This document shows, one piece after another, positions 1-13,400 of a DNA stretch of 64,000 bases. The notes beneath the pieces are model-generated. The model saw nothing but the letters and a program-made list of their open reading frames with translations, did no database searches and was not told the DNA's origin. Source of the DNA: Paraspadella gotoi (taxonomy: Eukaryota; Chaetognatha). Each line of letters opens with the position of its first letter. Within the stretch, counting starts at the first letter, position 1. Position numbers and translations under genes: made by a program. Location of the stretch: the NCBI GenBank assembly GCA_051294375.1, contig CM119266.1, positions 17,044,087-17,108,086 on the forward strand, in the 5' to 3' direction.

Positions 1-1416
1 CGTTTCTATCTTTATCGGCCTTCAAGGTGGAACCAGCAACGCTCTTGCCTCTTGCCTTCTCGATCGCGACCAACATTCAGCTTCTTACGTTAATTCTCGC
101 TCTTCCTCTACATCCGTCGATTCCTCGCACGACCCTTCGCCTTTCATGACTCGCTGCTCTCTACTCGCGGCAAGATGGAGGCCTTCTCCTCTGGACCTGA
201 TGAGAGTTGAGACAGACGACGGGGAGGTTCGTTACTCCTTCCTGTCACTGACTTACGGACTCGTAGCCGACGTGGACATTGAGAGCGAAAGGTTTCGAAG
301 ATGCGGACTATTCCGCAATACCCTAGGGGCCATCACCAGGATTTTGGGTTTGAGAACGTACAGGTGGGTAGATTATTTATTATTGATATTAATTACAGAG
401 AGAGAGAGATAGATGTTTAGGGTATGAGACTTTTTCTCTCTGTGTCTTTATTTATTATTACTCTTATCCAGGATCAGCGACTGTCATATCAAATACATCA
501 ATGATCTATTATCATTGCATCGAATAAAATTGCATCAATTAGTCGTTATTAATGATTCGTCAAATCCTTATGAAAGCAAGAATCTTTATCATCGCATCGA
601 TTAATGATAATCATGATAATCATCCCATCATTGAATGAATAATCAATGAATGATTATCATCGCATACATGAATATTGAATAAGTATAAGCTTGTCACAAA
701 TGCTTCCTTCCAGATGTCGCATATCATTTTCCCCGACGACGGACATGTCCGAGTCCACGACGTTAGTATCGTCTTTCACCAATGACGCTGGCACCTTGGA
801 TACGACTTCGTCGCTTGTTCCCAATACCTCGTCAACGCTGCCACCGTTAAGCGAAATGCCACCCGCGGAATGGAAAGTTCTCGAGCTCGAAATCGTGGCT
901 TTCTGTGCCGTCAACATCTCTCACCTCGCATCCGATGCGGTCATTTGCGCGCCAGCCTCTCCTAACGACGGTATCATCCATCTGGTCGTGATCAGAAAGG
1001 GGATTTCCAAGATGGATCTCATCGAAGTATTGGGCGCTATAGAAACGGCAGAAGGTTAGTAAAATTGTTAGTTATGAAATCAAACTTGGGCAAAGAATAT
1101 TTTTTTTAAGAAGCCGAAAGTCATTTTTACTTTAAGCATAAAAATATTAAAAAAATAAATTATACTTATATTAAATTATCTGTTAATCAAAGGAAATAAT
1201 TTTTTTTTTTTTAAACGGGAGTTAACCCTTTCTTCAGGCTATCATCGGCTTCTCCTAAATCCCTTTATTGATTTCTATTGCTGCTCTGCTGTACGGTTGG
1301 AGACTTTGACACCCGGAATTGTCGTCATCGATGGCGAGAAATTAGAGGGCTGCACCGCCATCCAGGCCGAGATCAAACCTGGCGCAGCCAGAGTTATGTC
1401 TTCAGCCAAGATTTAG
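1..1416 (+). CDS. SPHK: Sphingosine kinase, C-terminal part (5' end outside window)
   Basis: Sphingosine kinase phosphorylates sphingosine to sphingosine-1-phosphate. Three exons join in frame: 1-363 (codons start at base 2), 714-1054 and 1238-1416, ending at TAG 1414-1416; 293 residues are visible. Family landmarks in order: GGTSNALA, matching the family's G-S/T-N-A-L-A nucleotide-site motif; GLVADVDIESERFRR followed by LGAITRILGLRTYR; a Ser/Thr/Pro-rich insert of about 55 residues at the start of exon 2; ASDAVICAPASPNDGIIHLV; and the C-terminal RLETLTPGIVVIDGE. The N-terminal half with the catalytic GGDG region lies left of the window. Junctions are CAG/GTGGGT, CAG/ATG, AAG/GTTAGT and CAG/GCT, with phases 2 and 1 that match. 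Exons are visibly GC-richer than introns. Family assignment is firm; SPHK1 versus SPHK2 type cannot be decided. Confidence 0.93.
540..670. repeat. GATGATAATCATTCATTGA-type imperfect tandem repeat
   Basis: This stretch of the first visible sphingosine-kinase intron is made of short imperfect copies of a TGATAATCAT / TCGCATCGAT theme. The reverse-complement theme recurs as a longer array at 18355-18545 in the reductase intron. Confidence 0.6.
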
Positions 1417-1637
1417 ATTTTCAAGAATTAATATCCTCGCAAATACGGCTTTTTAAGTTTTTAAATTAAGGTTTGATGAAGGAAGTAATATATTTTGAAT
1501 AATTTTTTTTCGTTATTTTACAAGAGAGACCTAAACTAATTACCATTCAGATAAAAAAGGTAACTTTACTTTTGTCCACTATGAAATTATACAAGCATTT
1601 ATGTTACAATACTGATGCATGCGATGATGTTAAAAGA

Positions 1638-1643
1638 AATAAA
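1638..1643 (+). terminator. Candidate polyadenylation signal of sphingosine kinase
   Basis: An AATAAA hexamer lies about 220 bases after the sphingosine kinase stop codon. A second one lies near 1686. No cleavage site can be seen. Confidence 0.35.
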
Positions 1644-2202
1644 AAATTGAATTTAAAAGCATTTAATGGAAGTAAAAGTAGAAACGAATAAAGATGCGAT
1701 GAATAGGGAAAGAAGCGTAGAACTAAAAAACAAGCGACGTTTGCTAGTGGTAAACTATATAGTATATAGTATATACATAACTAGATAGGTTTAGCCAGGT
1801 AGCCGTAGTGAAATGATAGGTACTTTATTTTAAAAAGCGAATTTTTGCCAAAAAGGGAGGAAAAGCAAAGCCTTTTTTCTATATTGTTTTACTATGTGGC
1901 CTATCTATCGACTCTCAAGCTAAAGTCTTATATATATATATATTTCTAGTTTTAAATTATCGCTTAAGTTAGATGAATAAATAATTAAAACGCGAAAATG
2001 TTTTTATATTATCATGTTGTAGATTTTATTCCACCGAAAATGTCGCAAGTATTTGAGCAATACTTCACACTAGATGGAAACGAATATATTTTTAATCTAG
2101 AAAAACAAAACTAAACACTTTTAACAGAGAATAAGAGAAGACGAGGTCACGAGGGAGAAGAAAACGAGAAGAAGTCGAAGAGTAGGAGAGAAGACGAAAG
2201 TT

Positions 2203-2380
2203 ATGGATTCCACAGTCACGTTTCTGCTACTCTTTTGTTCCATTCCCGTTACATACATTCTATCTTGTAGTTGTAATATTTGTAATATCAAATCAATATA
2301 TGATTTCGATTTTATTACCAAGATCATCTCGAGAAAGAGAGAAAGCAAGCGTTTCGTTTATTGTTTTAAAAAATACAATT
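2203..2380 (+). other. Candidate N-terminal (signal-anchor) exon of the reductase
   Basis: A short open frame begins with an ATG in reasonable context (TTATGG) after a purine-rich leader. It encodes MDSTVTFLLLFCSIPVTYIL, a hydrophobic stretch followed downstream by a basic KIISRKRESKR segment. That is the arrangement expected of an ER signal anchor such as the one that starts P450 reductases. I could not find a donor whose phase joins it to the next candidate exon, so the link is only a guess from position and hydrophobicity. Confidence 0.2.
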
Positions 2381-3248
2381 AGCCCCGGACAAAATAGCCT
2401 CAGACCACGATGGGTTGGCTATTTAAATGTACTATAGAAAAGAAACTAAGGAAAACCCGATGATTTCGGAGGCGAAAAGCCAAAATTTGCATACCTTTAC
2501 TGCTTTACTAAAAATATAAGCGAACGACGGTGAAACTCTCTCAGGAGTCGAAATTTGTTATTTTACTACATCATTTACAGTAAAGATCGAAAGCATGGGC
2601 AGATAAGTTCGATTCCATCAGCTTGGTCTCTGATTGGCGGAGGCTATTCCATCCGCGATTCCATTTGTGGGTAACTTGATTGGATTCGGTTTCATTTTGA
2701 TTCCAATCGTTTTTTATGCGGCACCATTCGAATCTATTTGGTTCCATTCGGGTTAATATCTCCTACTTTCCTGTCATACAACTTTCGGTCATAAATTGTC
2801 AGTTTTTATTTTTTCAGACACGTTTTTGTCAAAATTATATTAAATCATAAGTTGTATACTTTTACTGGGTCATATGATTAATATAATGCAGAATTAAATG
2901 CTCTCAGATCTGAAGCTTAGAAAAATTCCATAGTAGAATGTGTTACGATTTCATTTGAGTGGGAAATAAGTAGCATCATTATTTACTTAACTTCAAAGAC
3001 AATGAAGTTATCGATTTGAAAGGGGAAAAAAGGTATCGTGCGTCGTTTAAGTTCATGCGCAAGTTGGAGTCAGTTTGAGGAAGCGGAAAACTTTTGTAAA
3101 AAGTAAGGAATTGAAACTAATTATATACGTTTTTATTAATTTACTTTTTTTACTTTATTTACTTATTTACCTGAATTTTCGAATCTAATTTTTGCTTTAC
3201 TGTAAAATGAAATAGTCTCTGGTGGTGATTTTTTCGTTTAATTTCTAG

Positions 3249-3331
3249 TAAAGCTGGAGAAGAATCACGAGCTCGGTTGAGAAAAAGTGATGATATACCA
3301 ATGGGTTGCTGTGGTAAAAAGAAAAAAAAAG
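3249..3331 (+). other. Candidate reductase linker exon
   Basis: A strong acceptor (TTTAATTTCTAG) precedes a short open frame and a donor AAG/GTATAG follows it. The frame reads KAGEESRARLRKSDDIP and ends in GCCGKKKKK, a plausible basic cytosolic linker after a membrane anchor. Its end phase (1) does not match the start phase (0) of the first secure reductase exon at 5000, so either a small exon is missing between them or this is not an exon. Confidence 0.3.
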
Positions 3332-3367
3332 GTATAGCTCACTTTGGCTCTGGTGATTCTTCGACGT

Positions 3368-3370
<3 letters not shown>

Positions 3371-3413
<43 letters not shown>

Positions 3414-3419
3414 TTTTTT

Positions 3420-3475
<56 letters not shown>
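3371..3475. repeat. (CT)n microsatellite
   Basis: Two CT runs are separated by a short T-rich break. The Ser/Leu-repeat and Arg/Glu-repeat open frames across it are translations of the microsatellite, not genes. Confidence 0.95.
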
Positions 3476-3477
<2 letters not shown>

Positions 3478-3985
3478 TGACGCTCCTGCCTCTGCAGCAA
3501 CCTGATCTGACTTTGTAAGATCGGGCGCCTTCCAAAAAGAGGGTAACATTTGGTAGAGCGAGAAGGACCGTAAAGGAGCGTAAAGGAAGCAAGGACTGAC
3601 CTAAGCCCACCTCACTCTGAAGGGATATGGGGGTAACCGACAGGTTTATCAGGCCAGATGGATATAAGAGTAGCCTTAAAAATCTTCGGAATCTCAGTCG
3701 AGTCGATTCTTCGAGAAGAACTGATTTTTAGCCGAGTCTGCTTTAAATGCTTATTATTGCACATTTCGCCTTGAAAGAACCGAGAGGAGAGGAGGGCCAT
3801 AGTGCACCTCTGATGGTGTGGATAAACCTCACACCTCACACACAGGATGATTTTCTCGTCAGTAACCTTGCTTACCGGCGGTAGTGTTGCTTTACGGGGC
3901 CGTGACTTTTTTGACCCGGGACAATGGAGTTTGGAAAAAAAAGTCGCCGGTGATGGAAATGATAATACGTTACAACTTACATGCT

Positions 3986-4515
3986 CTATAATTCACTTTG
4001 TCGGTTGGGTCCGACCTAAAAATCATTTTGTAAATAATTTAGATCATTTCAAAATATCGAATTATGGTAAAAAAATTATGTTAGTCCGTCTGTCTGTCTG
4101 TCCATCTATACCCCTTTAGCTTTAAACTCCATTTGTTCATGTTGAGATAAGTCATCTAGGTTGAAATTTTGTTTGGATGATCTGAAAATGAGTTTCGATG
4201 GATTCGTCCAGGTGGAAATATATCTTATAATTAATTTAATTATAATAATGAAGAAGATTTCATAAGATGTATCATAACTTGTCGTCTGATTAGCTTCTTA
4301 CGCTGATTCGGCGATGTTTGCTAAAACTTGTTCAGTATTATTCAGGCCTTCAAGACAATCACGAGTAATTGGAGTTTTTTGCTAAGGTGGTACGGACATC
4401 ATTTTTTTTGCATAATTTATCATAATTCGAGGTTCTGATATGATAATAATAACTTACCGACAAGCTTTTGGGGTGGGACCGACGGACCGATAAAGTGAAT
4501 CTGCTGATAAGCAGA
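3986..4515. mobile_element. Foldback (long inverted repeat) element, copy 1
   Basis: The left arm starts TTCACTTTGTCGG and runs through ATCGAATTATGG to a GTCCGTCTGTCTG tract. The right arm is its diverged reverse complement, from the CGGACATC tract to CCGATAAAGTGAATC. The outer right end carries the hairpin ATCTGCT-GATA-AGCAGAT. Arms are roughly 115 bases. No coding capacity is seen. The element sits in the 5' part of the reductase locus. Confidence 0.7.
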
Positions 4516-4999
4516 TCCGACTAAAATGTTTGCAAAATATTAGTTAACTTGGAATCATTTGACGCCTTAACATTCTAAATGAACTAAAGCTTGTGGTATT
4601 TGCTTTCCAAGTTTACCCTACGTATTTTTTTCTGTTTAGGGTTTTCAATAATGGGACTTGTTGTTCAAAATATTTTAAGCAAAAAAGTGGATGGGTTTAC
4701 GAATGATTTACACGACAAAAGTCCTGGTCTCTAAATCATAACTCGCTGTCCAAGGATAATTTTAAATGTTTTTACCACTTAGAAGAGAAATGCGTCGTCG
4801 TGACAAAGAACGACTAATAAAAAAATTAACAAATATAATATTCTCATTTTACCTATATAAAATTGATTTACCATTTGAATTCGAAGGTTTATATAAATAT
4901 ATCCTTTCTTTAGAATCTTAGATTATCTTTAATATACTAAAAGGAGAATCTTGTAATTTTCATACTTTTTAAAAATATAGTCAAAATGTGAGGATTTAG

Positions 5000-7384
5000 A
5001 GGCTGTTAGTTTTGGTTATCTTTTATGGATCACAGTCTGGAACCGCCATCGATTATTCATACAGGTTGGTTTTCTTGTTTCATTAAGTTTTGACAAATTA
5101 AACACTTATTAATATTGTTTTCAGAACTCTTCTGACGGCAAGACAAAGAAAATGGCACTGCCTTATGTTTGATGCGAATGCTCTTTACGATTACGTCAGT
5201 AACTCGTGTATCTCTAAAGATTAAATATGTACATTTCTTTACCTTTCTTCATACAGAACGAAATTAAAAAAATGAAAAATGTTCCAGTCCATGTGGTGCT
5301 TTTCATAGTGTCGACATATGGTGACGGTGGTCCACCTTACAATGCTGAACGGCTTAATAAGGTTTGTCGGACTTCTCGAGTATGTACATAATATGTGAAT
5401 AAAATTTAATAATTAAATCTAAAACTTATGTAAAACGTTTTAAAATTTTTATATTCAATTTAAAATTTAGTCTGATACAGTAAAACAAATAATTTTGCAA
5501 TTTTTATCACTTTTAATTTGTGATGGTACAATTAGCAGACGGAAAAACATTCATCTCTCACAAAATCTACAATTTTTGAGAATGGCATATTACCTGGCAC
5601 TAGTAATATTTTTTTAAAAAAATATTCAAATATATATAATATATATATAAATAAACATAATATATAATATAAAAATAAAAAAATAAATTTTTTTAATAAT
5701 TTTTTTTTAAATGTACATTTTTTTTTATCACATATTTCGTATTATTAGATCGGGATTATTAAATTCTTCTCTGCACTAGTATCGAAATGCAAGGAGCTGA
5801 CTGTTACAAAATCGGTACAATAGGGTTAAGGGAGAGACTCAGCGAGGAATGGATGGTCTGGGTTAAGGTTAGGGTTGAGGTACTAGAAGCTCGGCGAGGG
5901 ATGGAAGGCCCGAGTAGAGGCTTGCTGGAGATGTCGCGAGCTGGGTGAACTTGTTAGGGTTAGGTTATGGTCCGCGTGAGGCCTCTAGTGAGCCTCTGCA
6001 CCAACCCTAACCCGCGCCTTCCGTACCTCCCTTTCAACCTTAAGCCTAATATTGGCCTTCTGTCTCTATCCGAGCCTCTTCTCTACTCTAACCCAAACCA
6101 TAACCCAGGCTTTCCTCGTCAGGTTGCGTTTTCAGTCCGCGCGGGTGCTGGTGACTTGACGTTGTTGCCAACCAACGAGAATTGCACTTGCAACTTTTGA
6201 GCCAATCGCTGCCGATGTTGCTGTACGGATGAACTACAACTTAGGTTTATAAGCGTAAAATATTTTTAAATACTGATGTTTAAAATTAATTTTATAAGAA
6301 AACCTGACCGAGTGAGAACTTAGTAATAGGAACCAGTTTTCTTTCGTGGGGGAAGTCAAGCGGTTATTTGCTTATTTGCTAATTATACAGCAATGCTTAT
6401 TAGCTAAATTATACAGTAACGGTACTGTCCATTAACAAGTACAACTTGGTGGATAAAATTTACTTTACTAAAATTGGTACAATCAATATAAAATTATTTG
6501 TGATGCACGGGGTGTGAGGCATCTCTCGACAGCTAGCGCTCAGGGCTTTGGACCTGCAGTGACGTGATTAAGACGACAACATCACACTGACCGTAAGGGA
6601 ATTGAACACGGAACTCATGGTTGGTGAAAGAATACTTATCTGTCCAAACGAGCTGAGTTGCACAAAGCTTTACAGGAGGCGAATTTAGGATTCGCTACTA
6701 TCTATTCATTCATTGAATAAGCCATCTATCAGGCCTCCATCACTTTTACAAGATAACGACATAGCTTATGGCAAATTTTGATATCATCTTGCTTTCAACT
6801 TCAAAAAACAATGTACATCTTGACCATTTGAAACCCGCTGCTATTAAAAATTCATCATATGAAAACGTTTTTACCAAAAAGTTTTTAATATTTTGAAAGA
6901 TATATAAAGACAAGATAACATGATAATTGATTTTGTTTTGATTTCGTAAGGATTCGAGCTTTCAATCAGAAATAAAGAGAAAATTTACATCTGTAATTGA
7001 TGGATCTCACTAATTTGTGCTAATATGGGCATCATCCAAAAGCCCTGTAAAAATGAATGAAGGAATATCGATTATATTTTCTTAAAAGTTATATAAATTG
7101 CCAAAGACTTATTTTAAAAGTCTTCTAGGATTTTTCTTGTCAGTCATTTGTTTCCCTTCACTTCCCATCGTCTTTGGAATAACACTTTCTGATTCAAAAA
7201 ATCTTTTATTAAGGCAAATAAACCGTTTTGGCCCAAGCATGGTTATAGTTTTTAGTTGTAGTTTTTGAAAAAATAAATTAAAATATATAACAAACAAACT
7301 TCTTCAGCACAATTTCTGGAATACTATACCACCTACTGTGATTTGTATTTGTATTTGCAATAAAAGTATTTTAACTGTAATTAT

Positions 7385-7416
<32 letters not shown>

Positions 7417-10400
7417 CCAGGCTTGTTAACCGTAATTATTAAGGTAATAGAGATAATTTTTTTTATACTAAAGTAAATGTTAAGAACTTGTCTTTAAATC
7501 GTTTTTACAGATTTTAAATTTATCTCCAAAATTTCGCATTTATCTGTTAACGGTCAGTGCCATTGCATTTGGAACACAAAATAGAGGGCAGAAATGTTAA
7601 TTTTTTTTAAAAACTTATGCAGGGAGAAAAACAATTTTTATTTGTTTTGCTTCAACGAATTTTATTTGACAACAGTTTGATGGTCGGACTTGTTTCGACT
7701 CTACAGTTAGAGTCTTCATCAGCATTTTGACAATCAATAATTTTTCTCTTTTAAAATGTCCGACCAACAAACTATTGTCAAATAAAATTCGTTGAAGCAA
7801 AACAAATAAAAAATGTTTTTCTCGCTAAATTCGAAACACAACAAAATTGAAAGTCTATACACAAAAACTTCTCTTTAATTTTAGTGGCTTAGGGAGAAGA
7901 ACAATTTAGAGGGCGTCTTTTATGCCGTTGTGGGTCTCGGTAATGATGGATATCAACACTACAATTCTTTTGGTAAATGTTATTTTAAAGAACTTTAAAG
8001 AAATCTTAATAAGACAGAGTATATTATAGTTAGTTTAGAAAAATATTTATACCATATCTAGATGGAAGCCAAAAAGATTCATTTTCTTCAATTCACTTTG
8101 TCGATCCGTCGGTCCCACCTAAAAATCTTGTTGGTAAGTTACCTAGATCATTTCAGAACTTCAAATTACGATAAATTATACAAAAACAATATTGAGCAAA
8201 CAATGTCGGATCTGCCCACGATTTTTAGGTCTTTTTGTCACTGACCACGACAAAAGCAATGACGACGAAGATGGCGTCGACGACAATAATGCCGATAAAG
8301 ATTGACTTGATTGATTGATTAAATAATTAATTAATAGATAAATAAATTGATTTAATAATTCATTGATTGAATAATTAATTATTGATTAATTAATTAATTG
8401 ACTAATTGATTAATTAACTGAATAAATATTTGATTAATACATCTTGCATTTACATTTAAAAAAAAAGAAAAAGAAGCATAATCAATTAGTGAAACAGGTT
8501 TTTTGTTTTTTCCATTTAAACTCATTTCCACTCAGACAATTCCATCGAAACTTAATTTCCTGCTTAATCACACACTTTCCTACCCACATAAAAAAATTCA
8601 AGTCAATTGACCAATCAACTCTCGAGCAATTGGCGTTCAAATAGGGAAATATATATTTTTTTTCTAATTAAACTCATTTCCACTCGCAAGATTTCATCTA
8701 AACTCCATATCCAGCTCAATCACGCAATTCCCTACCCACACACAAAATTTCATTCCAATCAATCCATCCAATCACGAGTAATTGTAGTTTTTTGCAAAGG
8801 TGGGACGAACGGATGTACAGACAGACAGACGGACGGACATCATTTTTTTTGCATAATTTATCATAATTCAACATTCTGAAAAGATATAAGTAAATGCCCG
8901 ACAAGATTTAGAGAGCGGACCGACGGACCGACAAAGACAAAGTGAATCTCCGTCTGTCTGTCCAACCTTAGCTTTAAACGCAAATTACTCAATACTCATG
9001 AGTAGATGGGTCGACTATCTTGAAATTTTGTGTCAAGTTAAAAAAGTGTGTCATTGAAATGGAAATCAAATTTCGATGGAATCGTCCAAATGTAAATGAG
9101 TTTAAATGGAAAAAAAATCTTTGATTATGCTTTTTTCCTTTTATATTAAATGAAAAAGCAAGCTACACCAACTCTCACTAATTAATTAATTAATTCGGTG
9201 AAATAAAGACGAAAAGAAAAATGAAATAGAGAAAAATAAAAAAGGAAAATATTAAAAGGAAATTAGTGACAAAGTAATAGAGTTATTTTATTTTGTTAAC
9301 ACAACGATGATTTATTAAATTTGAACTTGTTTCGGTTCTTGTTTTCGAACCTTCTTTAAAAAAAATAGTTTTTTAAATTTATTTTTTTTAAATTTAAATT
9401 AAAAAAAATTAAAAATTTAATAATTTATAATAAAAATAATTTAAAAAATAAAAAAAATGTTTAACAAGGAATTATTTAGTTTACCAACAACGATTTTAAT
9501 AATAAAAAATCGTTGTTTGTAAACTAAATAATTCCTAATATCTTTAATACACAACGAAAGAAAGGATTTTACAATGGATACCAAAAAAAAGTTTGAAAAT
9601 TAGAAAAAATAAGATTGCCCCTTATGATCATGAGCAGATCAGGCATTGTTTGCTCAAACTTGTTGATAAATATATGAAGTGACCTTCAGAGTCACACCTT
9701 CCAGATTATTTGAAAAAATGCTAAAAATTAAAGAATGTAAGAAATTTGAATTTTTTTTTGTTGCTCGTTGTGAGATACATACGAAGTTCTAAGGTCTAAA
9801 TTCGCGTCTCATGTTGTCTAATACTAGGAAAATTGGTCGATCATCGGTTAAATGAGTTTTCCGCGAAGCGTGCTTTCCCACTTGGTCTGTGCAATGCGGC
9901 CGGAAATCAAGAATATGATTTTACAACCTGGAAGGCAGGGTTTATCATTGAAGTGCTTGAAAAACATGGGAAAATTCCTGAAGGACCACTTGAAAAGTGA
10001 GCAATAAGCTTTTTTTCTTATGAAAATACTTTATATAACATAAAACTTCAAGATTGTAGCAACAGACTGATATGGGTTTTTAACTCTGTGGTGTTGGCGT
10101 AACAGGACATCTAACTTAGCTGTCGTGGCTGACAACAGTCATATCCAAATTTTTTCAGTACGTTTTAAATATAAACCTATGAATAAAAGCATAGTAAAAT
10201 CTGTTTAAATCTAATACAAGCAAAATTCAAATAGTCGATCGTAAACAGTCTTGAACCTGTGAAATTTTTGTATATATTTTAAATATTAAATATATATTAT
10301 TTTTAATTAACGCGAATATGAGAATCCTCACGAAAAATTTCATAACATTTACTTTTCCTTTTATGCCAATTACAGTCAATATGTTCTAAAGATGCTAAAT

Positions 10401-13400
10401 CCCCTGGCGAAAGATTTAAAATTATATCAAGGAGAGCCTAGCCCAGGCTCATGCTTCGCAAGGCAGAAGGGTCCTTATAATATCACCAACCCATATTTGG
10501 CGGACGTAATTTGCATCCAAGAACTTCATTCCCCAACATCTAGCAGATCTTGCCTTAGGATCGGTAAGACGATGGAAACTAAACAGGAAATTTGAGGCTG
10601 TAATGTATTACGAGTAATACAATATAACCAATACAGGATTTAACATCAGTGGGTCGCGAATGCATTGGATCGCCGGTGATCATATTGGCATTTACCCGGA
10701 GAACCATTACAGCGATGTTCTCAAATTGTCCAAACTTCTTAAGTAAAAGCAAAAGAATTCGAGAATAAAGTTATTTAATAATTTCTTGGGATATAATTAT
10801 GCATCGAACTCGAGGCTAATTTTTATCAGAATATTGAATTATGATAAAGTATGAAAAACAAATATTTGTCCGTCCGCCTGTCCGCCCATCTGTCTGTCCA
10901 CCTCTTAGCTTTGAAGCCCAATTTTTCATGAGTGGATCGTGCGTGATAGATGGAATCGTCCATGTGGAAATGAGTTTAAATGAAACAAGTTTGAGCAAAC
11001 AATTTCGGATTTGCCGACGATAATTAAGCGGTAATCAGCTAATCAAATGAGAAATAACGATAATTCTTTTATTGTGTGAGCCTAACTAATTATAACAAAT
11101 CGTATCATACAAACATTTAATGAATTAATTAATTAATTAAATAATGCAAGTTATACAAATGATACTAGTTGAAAAAATGATGCAGGTTGAAAAAATGATG
11201 CAAGTTGAAAAAATGATGCAATTTGAAAAAATGATTTAAGTTGAAAATTAATTAATTAATTAAAAAAATTATTAGTAAGCATAATTAATAAAAATTAAAG
11301 TCAACTTTACTTTGATTTTTTACATGCAAAATCTTTTCCACTCCTGGATTCCATCGAAACTTTATAGGTGATCACGTGACTGCACAAGTATGATACAAAT
11401 GCATATATCAAAGATGACCTTAAAGCAGTATTTCCTGAATTTTGAGTATTAAAAAAAAATAGTATTGACCGATGGACAGACTGACATACCGACTGACCAA
11501 CAGACACTTCAGTATTTTATTGAGCTAACTAACAATGGCTATTGTTTTATCCAAGGTTGCAACTTCAAGCACCAATCAACTTTGTTAATAAAGACCCTAA
11601 CGAGTTGCTCTTCCAACACCGATTCCCGAGTCCGTGCACTCTCGAGACCGCACTAATATTTTATGTTGATATCAATCGCCCTCCTTCCATGGATCTCCTC
11701 AGAGAACTTTCTTTCTATGCCGAAGGTAGGTACCAGAGAAACGTTTAGCTTACAAGTAATACTATTACTTTCATATTTTACCGAGTACATCTTTAAAACC
11801 TATCTTTAAAACCTATATTTGTATGACTATAAAAGGTTAATATTCCATATTTTTTTAAAAGTTGTATATAAGTTAAAAAAAATTTCGGGGATAAAGATAA
11901 ACCCAATTAGCCAATTTAGTCTTTAAGTTAAAGAGTTGATTGGTCATTTTTGTCTTTCCCCCCCACCTCTCTCTTTCTCTCTTTATATGGACTATTCATT
12001 CAATAGAAATTATTCTGTCACTCCCTACATCCTTTGTAACTTCAAATCAAAATTTGTCTCAAGATATCGTTCGTTATTGTATAGACTATACAATACAATA
12101 CCATAGTTTGTACAGTATAGAAATTTAACAGTATAGAGATGGATGTTTACTGAAAGGAAAAGGAAGACGTTCAACTTCTTCACTTTGATGTTATTTTTCA
12201 ATAATAAAAATAAAATGGGCGATTTTTTAATTAATTAATTTATACCTTCATAATACCCCAATATTAATGTAATTTATTATATTTTTTTACCAGGAAATTA
12301 TAAAAGGATTCAAAGTTATGGATTCCTTTCGTTCGTTTTAGAAAAAAAAAAATTAACTAGCGGAATTATAAGTTTGTAAGAAGCGGACAAATTCGGCGAA
12401 AATCTTAATAAGCGAGAATGTTGAAAAAAGGAAGAATTTTGGTTTTTTTTGATCGATTTCGTCTAAACCCATTGGCCAATTTAGACGTAACTTAAGATTT
12501 ACATTATTTCAGTCATTCTCTATCCAAAAATATAAAAATATTATGAAAAAATGCTTGGGATCGAGTATCAGAATTCTGTTCTAGTTGATATAAAATTAAA
12601 TTAACGACCTAATTCTTGTTAATGGGGAGGCTTAGAATTTATTTTACTTTGATGATGTGTTTCATTGAATCCAACTTTTTATTAACTCTACAGATTCTGA
12701 AGAGGCTTCTCAACTAGAAAAACTCAGTCAGAGCGACAACGATCTTTATCGCTCATGTATACTTGTGGGTCATCATACCATTGTCAGCGTTTTAGAAGCT
12801 TTCCCATCTTGTCATCCGCCTATTGAACTTCTGTTGGAAATGGTTCCTCGGTAATATTGCTGAAGAGAATTTTATTATCTTTATTTAGAGAAAAACAAAG
12901 TTTTATTTGTTACAAACAACGATTTTTATTATAAATAGCGACTCTATTAATTTTCGAGCCTTCATCAGAGCTTTGCCATTTGTCAAATTTTATATTGCTT
13001 CTGAATTGCTCAAATTATAAAATTCCCAACAGGATGCAGCCACGATTTTATTCAATATCGAGTTCCCCGAAAGTCAACAAATCGAACATCTACATAACGG
13101 TTGTGAAAGTTGAGCACCCTGTGCAAGGTACCTTAATTTGCCCTCCCATTTAACTCGGTATTGATTTTAATAATTCATATTTACAACAGTTACTATTCAT
13201 ATGAGAGACAACATGCCGAACACGCGTCTCTTTAAAGGTTTGTAAAACTATTGACAATTTTTAGCTGCATCTGCTTATTCCAGCTCTACAAGTCATGTTG
13301 TTTGTCTGTCGGTCGCCCCGCTCAAGTTGGTCAGGCAGTTACTTAAATCACCACAGAATATTGAATTATGAGAAATGCAAAAAAATCTATATCCATCCTT

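Larger units (their letters stand above)
5000..9996 (+). other. Reductase FMN-binding (flavodoxin-like) domain exons
   Basis: Five exons encode this domain. GSQSGTA is the phosphate-binding loop. [11 protein letters not shown] and [11 protein letters not shown] are the two loops that flank the isoalloxazine ring. The next segment reads [15 protein letters not shown], where vertebrate and insect enzymes carry three consecutive acidic residues after LGLG. The exon-2 donor, GTCAGT after TAC, is weak but is the only choice that keeps the frame. Introns here carry AT-rich DNA, a degenerate TTAGGG-type block, inverted repeats and a foldback element. Confidence 0.85.

Noticed and set aside
13128-13189. 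Apparent deletion of the FAD-contacting motif from the reductase
   Set aside because: The missing segment (GVCSTYL and following residues) is present in the exon at 21074-21205, after the long intron, in the correct phase.
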